NCBI GenBank assembly: GCA_963682055.1
Contig: OY821743.1
Coordinates: 35,574,702-35,638,701 of the forward strand
Origin: Primula veris
Lineage: Eukaryota; Streptophyta; Magnoliopsida; Ericales; Primulaceae
Direction of reading: 5' to 3'
DNA: 64,000 nt
Shown here: piece after piece, positions 50,145 to 63,800 of the stretch
Layout of the letters: every line of letters starts with the position of its first letter
How positions within the stretch are numbered: position 1 is the stretch's first letter
Program-made: the position numbers and the translations under genes
The notes under the pieces: generated by a model
The model's database searches: none
Seen by the model: the letters and a program-made list of their open reading frames with translations, nothing else
Told to the model about the DNA's origin: nothing

Positions 50145-53100
50145 ATGGCAGCAGCAAGCACCATAATATATATGCTCTTGGCTATCTTCTTACTAGGTAA
50201 AATCCCATCTCTATTACTTTCATATATGTTGAATTTATAGTTGAATGCACGTATGCACATATGCACATATGTACAAGGTTATATATTAGGGAAGAATTAT
50301 TTTATTTTTTTGTAGCCTCTTGAAACTTGTTCTGGAGGTACTAGAGCTTGTATTAAGTTATTAACGCTCGTTATTATTTACAATTATGAGCATGTTCGAG
50401 GGGGGGGGGGGGGGGGGGGGGGGGGAAGTATATCAGGGAAGAATCTTGTGAAAAAAAGGCTACAACATCCTGAATATCAAGAAGAAAATTACGGTTGTCA
50501 CAATAGTTTTACGAAATATTGCGAACTTTAGACTTTTCGGCACCCGCCCTAGTAACATAGAGTTATCACATGAAATCCAGCCCCTAGCTAGGATTGGTTC
50601 AACAATTGAGTACATGTTATTTCATAAATATGTAGGATTGTTGATGCATTGTGTGGTGTTTTCTTTAGGGAAAAGACAATTATTTAAGTTTTTTGTTAGT
50701 ACCTTTATGAAAATAGTAAAAACAAAATTTAATTTATGTGTCTCTCCATATAAGTATTCAATATTTAAGGTGAGCTGATAGTTGGTAAGTCCAGTAGTCA
50801 GAGGTAGATTTCTTGTTTCTGAAAATTCATTGATGTATTTTTGTTAATTTTGTCATACAGAAGTGACATCTACAAGTAATTAGCTAGCTGTTCTTAATTA
50901 AGTACACAGTCTTTTAGTTTATCAACAAACATATATGTAGGTAGTATGGTGTAAATTGTTTGATTTGCTGATCTATGACATATCCCGATGAATTAGTTTT
51001 GTATACATGATAATTGTTGAAAAACAAATCTTCTTTATGAGTTTCTAACAGTTTAAAAAAAACTATCGAAATCTAATTAGTTAAAGCGGTTTTCACAAGA
51101 GCTAGCGAAAAGCGTAAAAAAAACATAAGCTTTTAGCTGCCTAAAAAGCAAAAGGCGAGCTTTTTTAAAACAATGGTTTCTAATGATCGATAAATATTTA
51201 GTAAAATAATTAGGTTGTTCAAATTTCTGAAAAAATAATTGTTGCAAGGGTTGAAGCCGAATGTTTGATTAAAAAAAGCTTATAAAATCTACCAAAATTT
51301 AACGACTTATAAGTATTAGATATTGTTTCCTTACTAAACAATATATATACGTCGAGAAGCCAGAACAGGTATACCAAAGATACTATTTTAAATAAAGAAT
51401 CAAATTCTTTCGAAATAGAGTCGATTAGTTCGACAAGTATAGATCTAAATCTTCAGAATTTGGTAGATATTTGCAGCTATAGATCCTTGCTCAAAGGTAG
51501 ATATCTGAAAACAATAGACCACTTAACTTCAATTAACTCAGCAACTTTTTTTTGTTAAATTCCAGCCAACAAATTAATTAAGCAACATGCTATTGTATTT
51601 TGCTTGCTATAAATAGCATCACACCTAACAGTTAACTAAGTTGTTATATACTAACAAGTACTTATCCAATTAATTCAGCTTTTTACGGAAAAAAACATCG
51701 AATTAACAGAAATAATTGCCTACTAGTTTACGCTTTAGTTTGATTCTTGCAAAAACACGTTAGACTACGCTTTCGCATTATTAAACATTAATGTAAATAA
51801 CATTTATCATTTAGACCAACTATCGATACTTGGCTCATCTGTTTTACCTTTTTTTTTCTTGCCAACATAGAACAGTTTCTAATTAAAAAATTTACGCGAC
51901 AATTATAAATTTACGCGACAATTATAAATTTACTAGTCTACTTTTCCCATTATTTCTTGGACACAAACACCTCCTGGTAGTATTTTTTTGCCCATATATA
52001 ATACTACATTCTATTATTATGCATATGTATGTGTGGCAATATTATTGATCAAAAATAATGTCCTTTTTCGCAGGACCAAAAGTCGAATCAACAGTTTTCA
52101 ACCTCGAGAATCGCTGTGCCTACACAGTCTGGCCTGGCACACTCTCAGGCGACGGTGCCCCAGCCCTTGCTGGCGGAGGTTTTGAGCTAACCCCTGGTGC
52201 CTCGGTCCAAATCCCAGGCCCACCAGGCTGGTCAGGTCGCTTCTGGGGCCGCACTGGTTGCACCTTCGATGCATCTGGCATTGGTAGCTGCACCACTGGC
52301 GACTGTGGGAACGTCATTGGGTGCACGGGTGGTGGTGTTCCGCCTGTGACCTTGGTTGAGTTCACCTTGAACGGTGCCTCTGGCATGGATTTCTACGATG
52401 TTAGCCTCGTCGATGGGTACTGTTTAGTTGTTGATATAACTAAATTGCAACTTCCTTATATAACTTTTTTAAAATTGTGTCAATATTATAGTTGTCCAGA
52501 AACTCGTTTTAGACCGTGTTTCTTGTATCCCGTTTTTTTGTTATTCGTATAGGCAAGTCTTTCACATCTTCATTTTTTTTATATCCGCCTCCATCGATGT
52601 TTTCCATATTGGCAACTCAGGGTAAAAGTACGGGTCCCCATTTTATGCCGTCATTTTGTTGGACGGTACAATATACCGTTAATTCATATACACCGTTGGA
52701 TTAGAAAACAAACGGTTCGATGGTCTCTTTTCAAAAACTAATTATTATTTTTGTTTTAATTATATATTGGACAGATTAATTTTTAATAAATTAAAAACAA
52801 ATATTACAACACAATAAAAAACCAAATAAAAATATAAAACTCTAAGTAGAAATTACCCTAAATATAATTTTTAATCAAAATTTATAAAAAAATAAAAAAA
52901 TAATTTTTTGATCAACGGTACATTGTACCATTCAAGTCATGGACGGCACAAAAGAAATACTCGTAAAAGGACCACATTATATATTTATATTCATCTAAAA
53001 CATAATATCCTTCGTATCAACTTTTGTAATTTTGTTTTATAGTTTCCTTTCCCCAAGTTATTTAATCATCAATTTAGCTTTTTGCATACAACTTTGGTTG

Positions 53101-53691
53101 TTCCCTTGCGAAAGTATTATTGCATAATTACCAATAACCATTATATGGTTCCTTAAAAACAAAAAGTCACTTTCAAGACATGCAAATCATTGGAACTTAT
53201 AGGAAGCTAAATAATAGTTTTTTTTTTTTTTTTGCCCTTCTTTTAAACTCCCTAAAGTTGCAACAAACATATCACAGGGACTATATTACAAAATACAAAG
53301 TGTCAAAAATATTTAAATTTTTTTATATTTATACTCTAACAGGTACAACGTCGGTATGGGGGTACGCCCAACAGGAGGCTCATACACGGGTGACTGCCAA
53401 TATGCAGGGTGCGTAACAGACCTGAATGGAAGCTGCCCACCCGAGCTTCGAATCGCAGGCCCAAACGGTCAAGTAGCAGCCTGCCGAAGTGCATGTGCAG
53501 CGTTTGGTGCACCAGAGTTTTGTTGCACCGGTGAGCACGCGACGCCAGACACTTGCTCACCAACGGAGTATTCGACTATGTTCAAGAGCGCATGCCCAAC
53601 TGCCTATAGTTACGCTTACGATGATAAGTCTAGCACATGTACGTGTACCGGGGCGGACTACTTGATCACTTTTTGCCCGACTGCGTCATAA
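50145..53691 (+). CDS. TLP: Thaumatin-like protein (PR-5 family)
   Basis: Three exons, 50145-50196, 52074-52416 and 53343-53691, encode 247 residues with GT-AG introns. Exon 1 carries most of a secretion signal (MAAASTIIYMLLAIFLLG); the mature protein probably begins near residue 23. The family signature GSCTTGDCGNVIGC is at 88-101, and VEFTLNG...DFYDVSLVDGYNVGM at 112-137 gives the usual acidic-cleft residues (R77, E113, D126, D131 are the likely ones). C-terminal features include GDCQYAGC, CRSACAAFG, FCC, YSTMFKSACP and SYAYDD. Secreted thaumatin-like proteins act in the apoplast, often as antifungal PR-5 proteins. The family normally has 16 cysteines; this one has 17, the extra being C231 in SSTCTCTG where phenylalanine is usual. 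The second exon is GC-rich relative to its surroundings. Function beyond the family is inferred. Confidence 0.94.
50197..52073 (+). other. Intron 1 of the thaumatin-like gene, with a 26-base G run
   Basis: 1877-bp intron just after the signal-peptide exon. It contains an uninterrupted run of 26 G at 50400-50425 and a short tandem duplication of 'aatttacgcgacaattata' at about 51890-51930. No embedded gene. Confidence 0.75.
52417..53342 (+). other. Intron 2 of the thaumatin-like gene, with a MITE-like inverted repeat
   Basis: 926-bp intron. The block at about 52620-52975 has inverted ends: 'atgccgtc...acggtacaatataccgttaa' on the left and 'aacggtacattgtaccatt...gacggcac' on the right, around an AT-rich core. 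It is probably a non-autonomous DNA element. A poly-T run at 53219-53233 precedes the acceptor. Confidence 0.6.
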
Positions 53692-54867
53692 GTAGGTGCC
53701 TTTTTATTTTACCCGACTGCGTCATAAGCAGATGTTTTTTATTTTATCAAATTATTATTATTGATTAGTAAGGAAATTTTGGGTTTTTTGGCATAAAGAA
53801 ACCATTGTTTCATAGGGTTTTGATGATTGATGGTTAAGTATTTTTTTTCTAGAACGTATACTTGCTTCTTGGTAAGCTATATAGACTGATTTTTATGGTG
53901 AGATATGATTTATTTGGTTTTATCATAGATTAGTAATTAACTTTGTCACCTCAACTCCCCTAATGTGTGCACTAATATGTTGCATAATGTGATGAGATGA
54001 TTTGTTAGATTGTTTTGCTGTGTACATTTAGGATTGTTCTTCATAAAGTTTGCCGAAGCAAACTTTACTACATGTCGCGTAAGATCCAAAGGAAGTAGCG
54101 AAATCGCTAATCTCATTCAATTGCCAAGTTCCAGTTACTTTTGTTTGCTTTAAATTATTTTATTAACAATCGGTTCTTTTGAAAGTGTTTCTACTTTGGA
54201 GAAATTGTTTTTAAACCGATATTGGCAAGTTACTGTTATAAATACATGGCTTGATTCTTTAGTGCCCATAGAACTTTAATCTAGAACCCTAAACTTCATT
54301 TCACAGCCAAAAGATACATGACAAAAATGGTTTCATCCGATTAAATTACCATTCACCGAATCAAAATAGATTGTACGGTGATTGTCGTCAACAAACCAAG
54401 GGTACATGTTTGTTCACCAATATACATTCTGAAAGATCTAAGATGCTAATATACTCTTACAAACTTTAATGAATCGAAATGAGTTTTGAACATGTAAACA
54501 GTTGCTTCTGTACAAGCTAGCAAACTTATGATTTGTCCTTCTTAAGATTATGTTACAAACAAGCACATTGTATGCAGTAAAATACTAACTTTTCTTTACT
54601 TCAATAGCCTTAAGACTATCATACACTACTGTTATTTATCTATTCTTTCGCATTTGTTTTCCTTACACTTGCAATTTCTCTCTGACTGCACTTTCAATTG
54701 CGAAAGCCAATCTCATAAAACGAAAACCCTACCTCTAATGCACCTCGATGCACCATACCTCCACTAAAAAGCCTATTAATATTATTAACATACAAACCCC
54801 AAAACAACCGATATTAGGAAAGTTTATACCCTATGACAATTTACATTATTTCCTCTTCGAGGAAACA
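53692..54867. other. Convergent intergenic region
   Basis: Separates the 3' ends of the thaumatin-like gene (plus) and the metalloprotease (minus) by about 1.2 kb. A 36-bp duplication at 53676-53747 copies the thaumatin-like stop-codon region. A perfect palindrome, tttcctcttcgaggaaa, lies at about 54849-54865, just past the metalloprotease stop. No gene. Confidence 0.55.
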
Positions 54868-57800
54868 TTACCTAAAAAACCTACTTTGCAAACCACCATA
54901 CCATGGGGGAAGAATCTCGGCCGAGCCCGTGCATTGACCTTCATCTTCATCTTTGTTGCTAAATAGTGTTTGGTCTGAGCAATCAAGTGATGCTTTACAC
55001 GCTAAATTATATGATTGGCATGCTGAATGGCACACACGGAGTCTATTGTCACCGTCCTTGTCGCATTTCTGGATAGAAATCTGTTGCCAAGTGAACGAAC
55101 GTTAAAAAACTTGCTTTAAATTGGGAATCTTGCAATATTAAACTAAGATTTTTTACAATTTGATACACTAATCTATCAAGTTTTTTCGATTTTGTGCCTT
55201 CACCTAACAAAATCTAGAAAGCTATAATCCAGATGAACTTAGTTTCTTTTAATATAAATTATAAAAAGGAATGCAAACAAGACCCAAATAGAATCAAACT
55301 AGTCTTTGGGGAATAAAATAGACAAAAAAATGACAAAGTTGTCTGCACAGTACAACTTTACTTTCTCTATCAGTACACCAATCTTATTTTATACCAATTT
55401 TATCTTTCCTTTTCGATTTGGTTAACCAACTTAACTAAATTCTGACCAAATAATGTAACCTTGGAGTACCAATCAGAAGGTATGTGTTAATTGTTTCAAA
55501 AAAGAAAAAAGGTATGTGTTAATCAGCATATAAGAAAAGATATACGTACCCAACAAGCCAAACGCTTTGCAGCCGCATCACATGTATCACCACCATTCAA
55601 AATAGAAATAACCTTTTGAGTCAACCCAACAGGAAATAATCGCTTATAATTTGGCTTAACAACGACTTCTTCAAGTTGTTGCAATATACTCGTATCGCTA
55701 GGTGCACAATGCTGACCTGGACCGTCCCTACTCAACACATCTTTACACATCGAGAGATTAGATACGAGCGAAGAGCTGTTTTGGCATGTGTATCCAGCAT
55801 AGTCTGAGCAACGAAATTCGCAAAGTCCATTGTCACATACACCTCCGTGGAGGCTACATTGTTCATCACACACAACTGTACCGTCATACCAATAAGCATA
55901 AAAATATCATCAGAAAACATAACAGGACAGTTGGTTACAACGGAGATGAATTTTATAACTCTAGGATTATACAAGATACAGGTATGTCATTGGTTGATTT
56001 TTCACATTTCTCGTCATGGTTTACATTTTCTTTTCCGTAGTTTTGCAAAGAAAATTCATAAAGTTAATAGTTACGGTTTTGTATACCACCCTATCACGCC
56101 TTTTTAAACGACCTATTTCTGGCTTTTGTACAATACATAAGTAAAACACATACTGGTGAAAATGGAAAATCTTTAATAGAATAGTGTACAAAAGCATAAC
56201 ATAATGTAAAAGTCATGTTCATAACTAATCAGTAACCTAACATGGTCATATTTCTTTTTACTTAGTAAAATTGATGTAGTGAATTGCGGAGAAGATATGT
56301 AACGTTAGTGAACGGAAACAAACAAAGTGTAATCAATCCGGGAATTAAAGCTTCACCTGTAGAGCAGTCGACACCAGTGTATCCATTTTGACATTCGCAG
56401 AGACCATTCTTAAGGCACTTGCCATTTCCATTACAATTACTTGGACAAAAACCTACACACAAATGTCCATACTCAATCACACAACCAGTATAGACACGAT
56501 AACGAAACAACAAAAAACACGATTTCTTAACTATATATTAGATAAAAAATGAGAGAAGAGGTATAAAATGCTTACGGTTACTACAATCATGGCCATGAAA
56601 TCCGAGAAAACACTGACACTTTCCGCTAACACAATTTCCATTAAAGCTACACAAATTGGGGCATTGGGTAGATACGAGGGCCGAGTTTGTGCTACATAAC
56701 TCGTGATAAGCTGGGCAAATCAGCTCACCTATAAAAAAAGAGAGACTTTAAATTGGGAAATACACAAATAACAAATAGAGAAAAGCAACTGGTGGGGTTT
56801 TTCAGGTTTTTGAAGAAGATAATAGTTACCGTTAAATTCAGGAAACTGAATTGGTCCACCAGCTTCAGGACAAACTTTCCAACTGCCATCCACAGCAACC
56901 TGAAATAAACAATGTTGTGCATCATGAACCAAATGAATGGTTATAGCTACAATGTAAAGTTTAACTCGAGTGATTTTAATCATAAATTCACCATAATATC
57001 GCTTTTAGGCCTTGCTCAATTAGTTGTGCCTTTAAGTGCAGCTTTTTTTTCTTTTCATTGCATTTGGTTGGTTAAATTAAAAGCTGAGCTTTTCTAGGTT
57101 TCTAGAAAAGCAACAAGCTTTAAGCTGGATGAACCCAGCCTTTTCTCAACCTAACAAACCACCTTTTTTGCTTAAAGTTGCACCCAGGAAATCCCTTAAG
57201 ATGTAACTTTACTAAATGGTGAAGTCAAGCACTTTCGCTCCCCCAAAGAGGCTTTACATACACAGTCAAGTGGGGTATATATTTCACAATGAAACACCGG
57301 TTAAATAACAACGGACTTTTTAAAGTACGAAATTAAGAATAATAATTTTACCTCAAGTGTGTCATATACACATCTGTGCTGATAACAACCATTTCCTTGT
57401 GTCGTAGTACCCCTAACGAACCCACTTCGTACTAATGAAGAAGACATACACCTATAGAGATAAATAATTAGGCGGTTGAGTTGATTTTCAAAAATTTAGA
57501 AATTGAATAAATCATAAAATCCAACCTTGAGCTGGTTCCTCTCACTTCACCCAACATTCTATCAGGTGACCTGGCACTGTTTGTGTCTGTGCACGATCCA
57601 TCGGAATATGCTACATAATAAGTGCAATAATCGGCTAAAGGTGACTGTCCACCTGCAACATAACAAAATCTTAACAAGTTTATAGCTAAGAAATTTACAC
57701 CCTTTTTTGCAAAAGATGTAGGCATAATTTTTGTTTCTATGCCATGATAAACCATTGAACATAAACAAAACAAAATGAAATGACACGAAGAAAGAGCTAT

Positions 57801-60800
57801 AGCCTCAATTCACAACAGCTTTTGAGAGGACTGTGAATGCAGAGGGATCCACAAAAAATGTGTTAGGCTGGGATAAATTGCACTAGACCGATAATGAAGT
57901 GTGGACGATAAAAAATGTTAATCGTTAAAACTGAAATTTCGGCAGCTACTAACCATTTCAGCTTAAAATTGGCAGATTTGTTAAAAATTGAAATTTACAG
58001 GCTGGTGAGTGGTGACATTTTTTGTTGCATCTCTTGGAGAGCAGGTTTCAATTTGTCTAGACCAGACTAGATGTTAAATCGTCGAACACTTTTTTGCTAT
58101 CTACAGGGAGGTTGGACACTTTTTTGCTACTCTATTCAAAACCTCAAACATAAAATGAAGTGAAATAAGAGCTAAAGGCTGAAGAGAGCACCTTTTATTA
58201 GCCATTGAATAACTTTATGGCTAAAGAGTTATAACTCGTTAGTGCTACTCTATACATCACCAAAAGCATGAAATGAAGTGACATATAGCTGAGGCTAAAA
58301 AAAACACCTTTATTAGCTTGTGGAAAATAGCGGGCCCACTGAGGAAGATCACCACTGTAACTCACAATTGGGCAATAACCCTCGGCCTCTCTATTATATG
58401 TGCAACCGGATAATTGCGTTGTGTTACAATGATAAGCTCCCTTCCAAAGATTACAGGGGGACGTTACAAATTCCGTTCCTTGGTTCTTTCCCCACTCTAA
58501 ATTGTCAGCCATACTATAGTTAGCTTTGTACCACCCGCTATCTTCTAATAAAGCGAGTGTCATTTTCGAAACTACTGATTTTGTATCCACTGACCCCGTC
58601 ATTATCTCATTCATTAGCAGCCTTTTCTCCCAATGCGAACCTAAGGAAATTTTATAAGCACAGATAACTAACTTAAATGTTCACTGCGTTAGTTAAAGTT
58701 ATTTACATTAACGTATCATCAGTTTTTGGTACATCAACCTATTATAATTAGCAGTTAGTACTCTGAAATAATTTATTTATTTCCCGATCTTTTATAATAA
58801 TAGAATTAACACTTCAATGAGACTCAGATAGAAATTCATGATAGAATAGATTACAAAACAGAAGAAGAAGAAGCAGAAGAAAACATGATAGCATCATAAA
58901 AAAAAGAATTGTTTCGTACTTAGAGCCTAAACTATAATTGGTTTTCTATTTGGTACACTAGGTAGGTACTAAATTACAGAAAAATGTAGTGCTGTCGTTA
59001 TATCAGTAACTGTCGTAGGTTGGTGTACAAAAGCAAAATTTTACGATGTGTTGCTGACATGCTGTACAAAAAGCAATATTTTACAATGAGTTGGTGTACA
59101 AATCTGTAGTTAACGCTAAGTTCATTCGGCATATTTACAAAAAGAAAAAAAAAATAACACTTGTGAAAAATCAAATTGTTAAATGATAGACAACCTGATG
59201 TACCACGACCTCCCCCATCTTCGAGCTCTAAACCGGTGAAGTTCTCGGAAAAGGACTGGTATTTAGTTGAAAAATAAAACTATGGTTAACAAGCTTTTTT
59301 GCCTGGTGAACACTTAAGGTGATTAATGTTCACAAATGATGCGGTTGATAACAAACATGTTTGTTCATGGATTAAGGAAATTACCCCATAATGTTGACGT
59401 GAATGCATCATAACACGAGGAAGCACAATACGTGTGACTGTTCGTCTAAGTTTCTCGTCCATAGTTTGCTCAGTTACCTAAGGAGAAAATGGTACCCATC
59501 TGAGAGATTGATTTATACAAGAATAAAAATATAAAAAAGGGTTATCTCGCACACGGGCAAAAGTGTAAGAGACCGCTAAAAATACAATATTAATGTTTTA
59601 ACTATAATTACCTGCGTACGTCTTCTTTTTCTCTCATCTCGAAAATGTGCGAAAGCATGAGGATCAAATCCCAGCACATGCATAACCTAGACAAAAAAAA
59701 ACTCATCATTTATCAAAAATGACAAAAAGTTATCAACTACAAGAGCTAAGATTTAAAAGAATCCACCCAAATCCCAGCACATGCATAACCTAGTAACCTA
59801 GACAAACAAAACCTCATCATTTATCAAAAATGACAAAAACTTATCAACTACTAGAGCTAAGATTAAAAATCCACCCAACTATGCAGCGCTGCAGGGAAAC
59901 AAAGTACTAGTAATAATGGATTTATCCTATATATTAGAAAAGAAGCAAACTAGCCTTCGGCTCACCTCGTGTATGAGTGTGGCCGAAAGTAGGGTTTCTG
60001 CTTCAGCAGTCAAGTGACGGGGAGCGACATTCACATGCCCTGCACATGGAACGGCAATATAATTTGTTTAATAAATTTCTTAAAGAAAGTCTACACTTCA
60101 ATCTCAAAAAACATGAAAGTTACCAGCAATTGCACGGCCCCACTGGTCACGCTCACACGCCACGGCCCATGCCAATGTGTTGCCCGTGGTAGGCCTTGTA
60201 GTTACCAAAAGAACTAAATCTGAATTAGCAACACCATCTGCAAAACAAATATATGAACTAAAAGATAGGTATGACAAACAATTTCTAGTCAAACTATTAC
60301 TTGAGATCAATCAAGTTTAGTATATACACTTGACTATTCCTAATTAAAATTTTCTACACTAGACTAAAGAAATCTCGATTTTGTGAACTGACCGACGTTT
60401 CTATCAATTTAGTATCATGCGGTTATTCTACTCCTATTTTTTAAACAAAATCACATAATTACCCCTAGGAATTGAATTTCGTGTAAGTTGGGGATACAAA
60501 TTGATGTTGATACAAAATTCAACCAAAAAGTTTAGTTTAGTAATCAAAAGTTGAGGATCCTAATAGAAATTGGCTCATAAATTATTGTAAAAAAGGTTGA
60601 TTATCCTGATACTTACCTGAATTCAGGTAAAAGAAACAAAAGCCATCAACTACTGAAAATAGCAAATATTAGGGTGAACTGGCATTGTTCTTTATTTATA
60701 AAATGATAAAAATAAGATCACCTTCTACATACTCCCGTGGGAGCTGGACACCCCCATCTTGGCCACATGCAGAATAGCCACTTAACCTCAAATTTCCCTT

Positions 60801-63800
60801 TACTGGCTCGACAGATAAAGCACTTCTAAACCACTCTGTCGTTTTCTCTAGAGCCTGTATTTTACGACTGTTAATTAACATATTTCGAAAGATAGTGAAA
60901 ACAAAAACTAATGTGAAAGCTTAACTTTGAAGTTTGGTGCAAGAATGGTTTAAGAAGAAACAATAAGAAAAGGACATCAGTACAGTACCTTTCGAAGTCT
61001 GTGTCTTTTGTCATCCCCAGATATATCAGCAAAAGTACAGTTATACCAACAGTCGCCAAAAACTGGGGGATCGCTATGAGAACTACAAGAAGGTACCCCA
61101 CGCTCAGAGTTTAAAGGCGGCTCCCCAAGCTAAAAAATGGGCAAAAGAAAAGTTATGCAAAATTAACCAAGTTATCTAGTACATACAAACACTAGTTTTT
61201 AACTACAGTTTCGTTCAGTAAAGTGGTATCACATTTTTGTTTTGCACAACCTCCTGCAAACTTAGCAATTAGTACCCCAACCCAAGATTTGCATATGCTT
61301 ATTTACACCGCATAAGGGGGGCAAATAGGTTGGAAAATAAATAAAAATTAGCGGATAATACTTAAAAACATGATAAACTGGTGTATAACATATCTGGTTT
61401 TCTATAGTGCTCCAAACCTAAGATCTTTTTCCCGATGGATACACTATTTGTACTAGATCACCTCATAATCTAGCGTTAGTGTCCTATGACAAATTTTATA
61501 GGTTGGTGTACAGTAGAAATACGACTATCCTACAAAACTATAATTCACATACAAAGCCCAAAAATGTCTACAGGAACAATGCCCTGTAACTGAGAAGTTT
61601 TATAGGTTTGTGTACAGTAAAAATATGATCATCCGTAATCTACGAAACTGTAATTAACATACAAAGTTAAAAAATGTTTCCAGGAACACTGAGAAAAGGA
61701 CAATCATGGAACTAAGATTTGATTACTTGCCTTTACTATTTCACCGACGTTTCGACAATCTCTATCATGTGAATGCCCCACGGCGTCATAATTTAAATAA
61801 ATTCTAATAGGTTGCTTAATATAATTCTGATTTTCCGAAAATCCAGAAATCCCTAGCAACGACCTGCCAAGTCGACGATGAGGATTTGAGATATCAGAGA
61901 CTTTGTAAACTTGTGGAGTTACAGAATAGATCTTTCTTCCTGGTCGTTTTCTTTGCTCGAGTATCTCATCATGTATACACGAATGTGAATGAATGCTTTG
62001 ACTTGTTTTTTCTTCTAGTTGGTGCCCTTGGGTAAATGAAACAGCGGCATTTAGCCAAACCAAAATCAATAAGATCTGCAAAACGAAAAATAAATTAAAA
62101 AGGAGAGAGTTAAAAATAAGGGTTAAAGCTCAAACTTACCTTAATAGTGTAAAGTCCTAGATGTTACGGTATACTGGAGTACAATTTAGGTGAAATACTT
62201 AAGCTGCTAAAATTAGGTCTAGTGACTTAATTATCAAAAACCCATGGTTAAAATCTCTTCTAAAATTAGGTCCAGATGCTCAATGATGCTACTTCTTTTA
62301 ATTCTTTGTTTTTAACTTTGAGCAATACTTTGTTTTGATCTTTGATACTACAATGATATGTACCAAATCTTAAACAAAAACCACAAATTGGGGTTTTTAG
62401 TAATTAAGTCTGAAAATATGTACTGTATTAAACATTAATTTTCCCAATTCTATAATAACTTAGTTAGCAACAGTTGGTGAATAAGAACCCCAAATCAGTG
62501 AAAACACCAGAACTGTAAAATTCAGCAAATAAATCTGCTAATTGTGGAAACATAAATGCCAATGACAATCACTGGTTGCTAAAAATAGTGTCTGATAAAA
62601 AAAACAAAACAAATTAGCTATATATAGTAAAATTGACCCCAGTATAAAGCAGTGAAAATATACAATTATGGAACATGAAAAGCAACTAAAAAAAATAGTA
62701 AAAATGATTGTTTAGTAAAATTATCAAAAACTCATAGTTAAAATCTCTTTTAAAATGAGCTAGAAATGCTTAGTGATGATACGTTAATATGTACCAAATA
62801 TTAAACGAAACCACAAATTCAAGGTTTTGATAATTAAGTCCAAAAGTATAGTAGTATTAAACAATAACTTTCCCAATAAAATACTGAAATTGGAAAAGGA
62901 ACTAGCAGAAAGATGGCACACTAGATTATAATTCTATAAAGAGCTTATCTTTATGTCTTCTAGACTGTTAAATATATCTCACTCTATATAGTGCATATAA
63001 AGACATTTATATGATTAGATACGAAAAATAGCAATCTCTCAGAAACCAAATACCCAAAGTAGCTCATTTCACAGCTTATTCAATAAGCATTAAATAAATA
63101 AAATCCAAACACCAAAGAAACTTAAACAAAATTAATAAGTACACTAAACATAATTTAGAAGGGGGGAAATTACCTCAAAAACAATAATATTCATATAGAG
63201 TGAGATACCAAAAACAGCAATTTCTCAGCAACCAAATACCCAAAATAGCCCATTTCACAGCTTATTCAATCGGCATTAAATATTCAAAAAAACAAAAACA
63301 AAGAAACTTGAACTCAATTTCTACACTAAACAGAAATAAGAAGGGAAAAAAATTACCTCAAACAATAAAATAGTGATTTCTCAGTAACCAAATACCCAAA
63401 CTAGCTCATTTCACAACTTAAGTTTCGTTTGGTAGCATATTTTTTGGTCAAAATCAGATTTTAAAAATCCCTTTTAAAAATCTGCTGAAAAGCTAGATTT
63501 TAAAATTTTGGATTTTTTAGCTTTTTCAGAATAAAAATCAGATTTTCAGAAGCAAAATAATCTGACTGTCCAAACGCCCATAGATTTTTAAAATCTAAAA
63601 TCCAAAAATCCACTAAAAAAATATATTGCCAAACGGACCCTTAATCAATCAGCATTAAATAAATAAATAAATAATCCAAACACCAAAGAAACTTAAACAA
63701 AATTGCTACACTAAACAAAAATTAGAAGGGGAACAAATTACCTGAAAAACAACAAAATTTATATAAAGTGAGATATACCAAAATAGCAATTTCACAGCTT

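Noticed and set aside
55786..56107. Plus-strand frames of 84-86 codons
   Set aside because: Antisense shadows of metalloprotease exon 16 and its adjacent intron.
62076..62081. Open-frame start at 62081 as the metalloprotease start
   Set aside because: The codon there is TTG, and the bases are a splice acceptor (TTTTGCAG). The true start is the separate exon at 63887-63934.
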